This document shows, piece after piece, positions 63,626-64,000 of a DNA stretch of 64,000 nucleotides (position 1 is its first letter; each line of letters begins with the position of its first letter). This stretch comes from Symbiodinium natans. Its lineage: Eukaryota; Sar; Dinophyceae; Suessiales; Symbiodiniaceae. The translations under genes were made by a program, and so were the position numbers. The notes under the pieces are model-generated. The model made no database searches. It was not told the origin of the DNA and saw only the letters and a list, made by a program, of their open reading frames with translations. Location of the stretch: positions 1-64,000 of the forward strand of contig CAJNDS010002757.1 of assembly GCA_905221605.1 (NCBI GenBank), given 5' to 3'.

Positions 63626-64000
63626 GCACACATCCTGACAATCCATGGTCTCTTCGGTCTCTTCGGGCCTCCAGCAAGTTAGCGTATACAGGCACGATAC
63701 AAGGTACACTGAGGATTTCCTTTCTAAGGGTTCCTCCCAGCTGTCAAGCATCGGCAACAGAAGAACCGTGGAAGACTCACACCCTCCACACCTTGAACCC
63801 TGAATTTTATCTCTGCTTGCTGCCAGGTTTTAGGCTCAGGGCTTCGGGTTTAGGAGATTAGGGTTTAGGGCGTTTAGGGTTTATCGGGAACAATGTCAAA
63901 CCAACGCAGTAGGACAGATCCTCTATCATCCAGGTTCAAAAAACTGACTGGTTTGGGGGAGGAGGGGGTCGAAGGTTAACTATTCACTATCTAGCCAAGT
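63540..64000. other. CT microsatellite, telomeric scraps, no gene
   Basis: A (CTTT)n/(CT)n tract at 63547-63624 and a few TTTAGGG-like units at 63836-63885. The 61-codon minus ORF over the CT tract is not convincing. Confidence 0.6.

Noticed and set aside
1..64000. CRISPR arrays, bacterial operons, rRNA or tRNA genes
   Set aside because: No repeat-spacer structure, no co-directional tightly packed ORFs, and no rRNA or cloverleaf-like sequence that I could recognise; all signs are eukaryotic.

Overview
The window looks like nuclear DNA of a dinoflagellate, probably Symbiodiniaceae or a close relative (inference). The basis is: TTTAGGG-type telomeric repeats scattered through the whole 64 kb; short exons whose introns start with GT, GC or GA and end mostly AG|G, a splice code described for Symbiodinium; a MAPK-like kinase, a DUF285 repeat protein, a ubiquitin-like protein and a Ty1/copia element. 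I saw no bacterial operon structure, rRNA, tRNA or CRISPR.

Layout. 0-20 kb is mostly repeats: a 379-bp tandem pair, a 3.9-6.6 kb block of direct and inverted copies, an array of 1,312-bp units (7.3-10.5 kb), long CT/TGCC microsatellites, and a 13-19 kb block of nested duplications. 20.6-54.3 kb is gene territory. Here the longest single ORFs mislead, because most genes are split into exons of 22-400 nt. I rebuilt exon chains by hand, requiring matching reading phase at every junction: MAPK-like kinase (20.6-23.1, minus), ubiquitin-like protein (23.7-24.8, minus), DUF285 membrane protein (26.2-28.2, minus), a 28.9-30.0 plus gene with a membrane segment, a small secreted protein (30.7-31.2, minus), Cys-rich genes (32.5-34.0, minus), a 252-aa gene (38.2-39.6, plus), a 158-aa gene (43.0-44.1, minus), a 44.3-45.2 plus gene, a 129-aa gene (46.3-46.8, plus), a one-exon armadillo/HEAT-type protein (47.65-49.0, minus), and a divergent pair (51.1-52.7 minus; 52.8-53.6 plus). 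54.8-63.5 kb is one complete Ty1/copia retrotransposon on the minus strand, with identical 198-bp LTRs, a 5-bp target duplication and a cytosine-methyltransferase-like domain inside its polyprotein.

The most striking pattern is that interstitial telomeric arrays sit inside introns and provide the splice signals. One intron (46683-46756) is almost pure CCCTAAA starting GC|CCTAAA; another (51498-51554) starts GT|TTAGGG; an exon at 29814 begins after TTTAG|GG. Both strands of the telomere repeat thus resemble a ready-made intron under this splice code. Several transposon-like insertions with clear target duplications also lie in or beside introns.

All exon models are read from sequence alone. 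Phase agreement is strong but not proof; transcripts were not available. Many segments read as plausible protein on both strands, and I say where the strand is uncertain.
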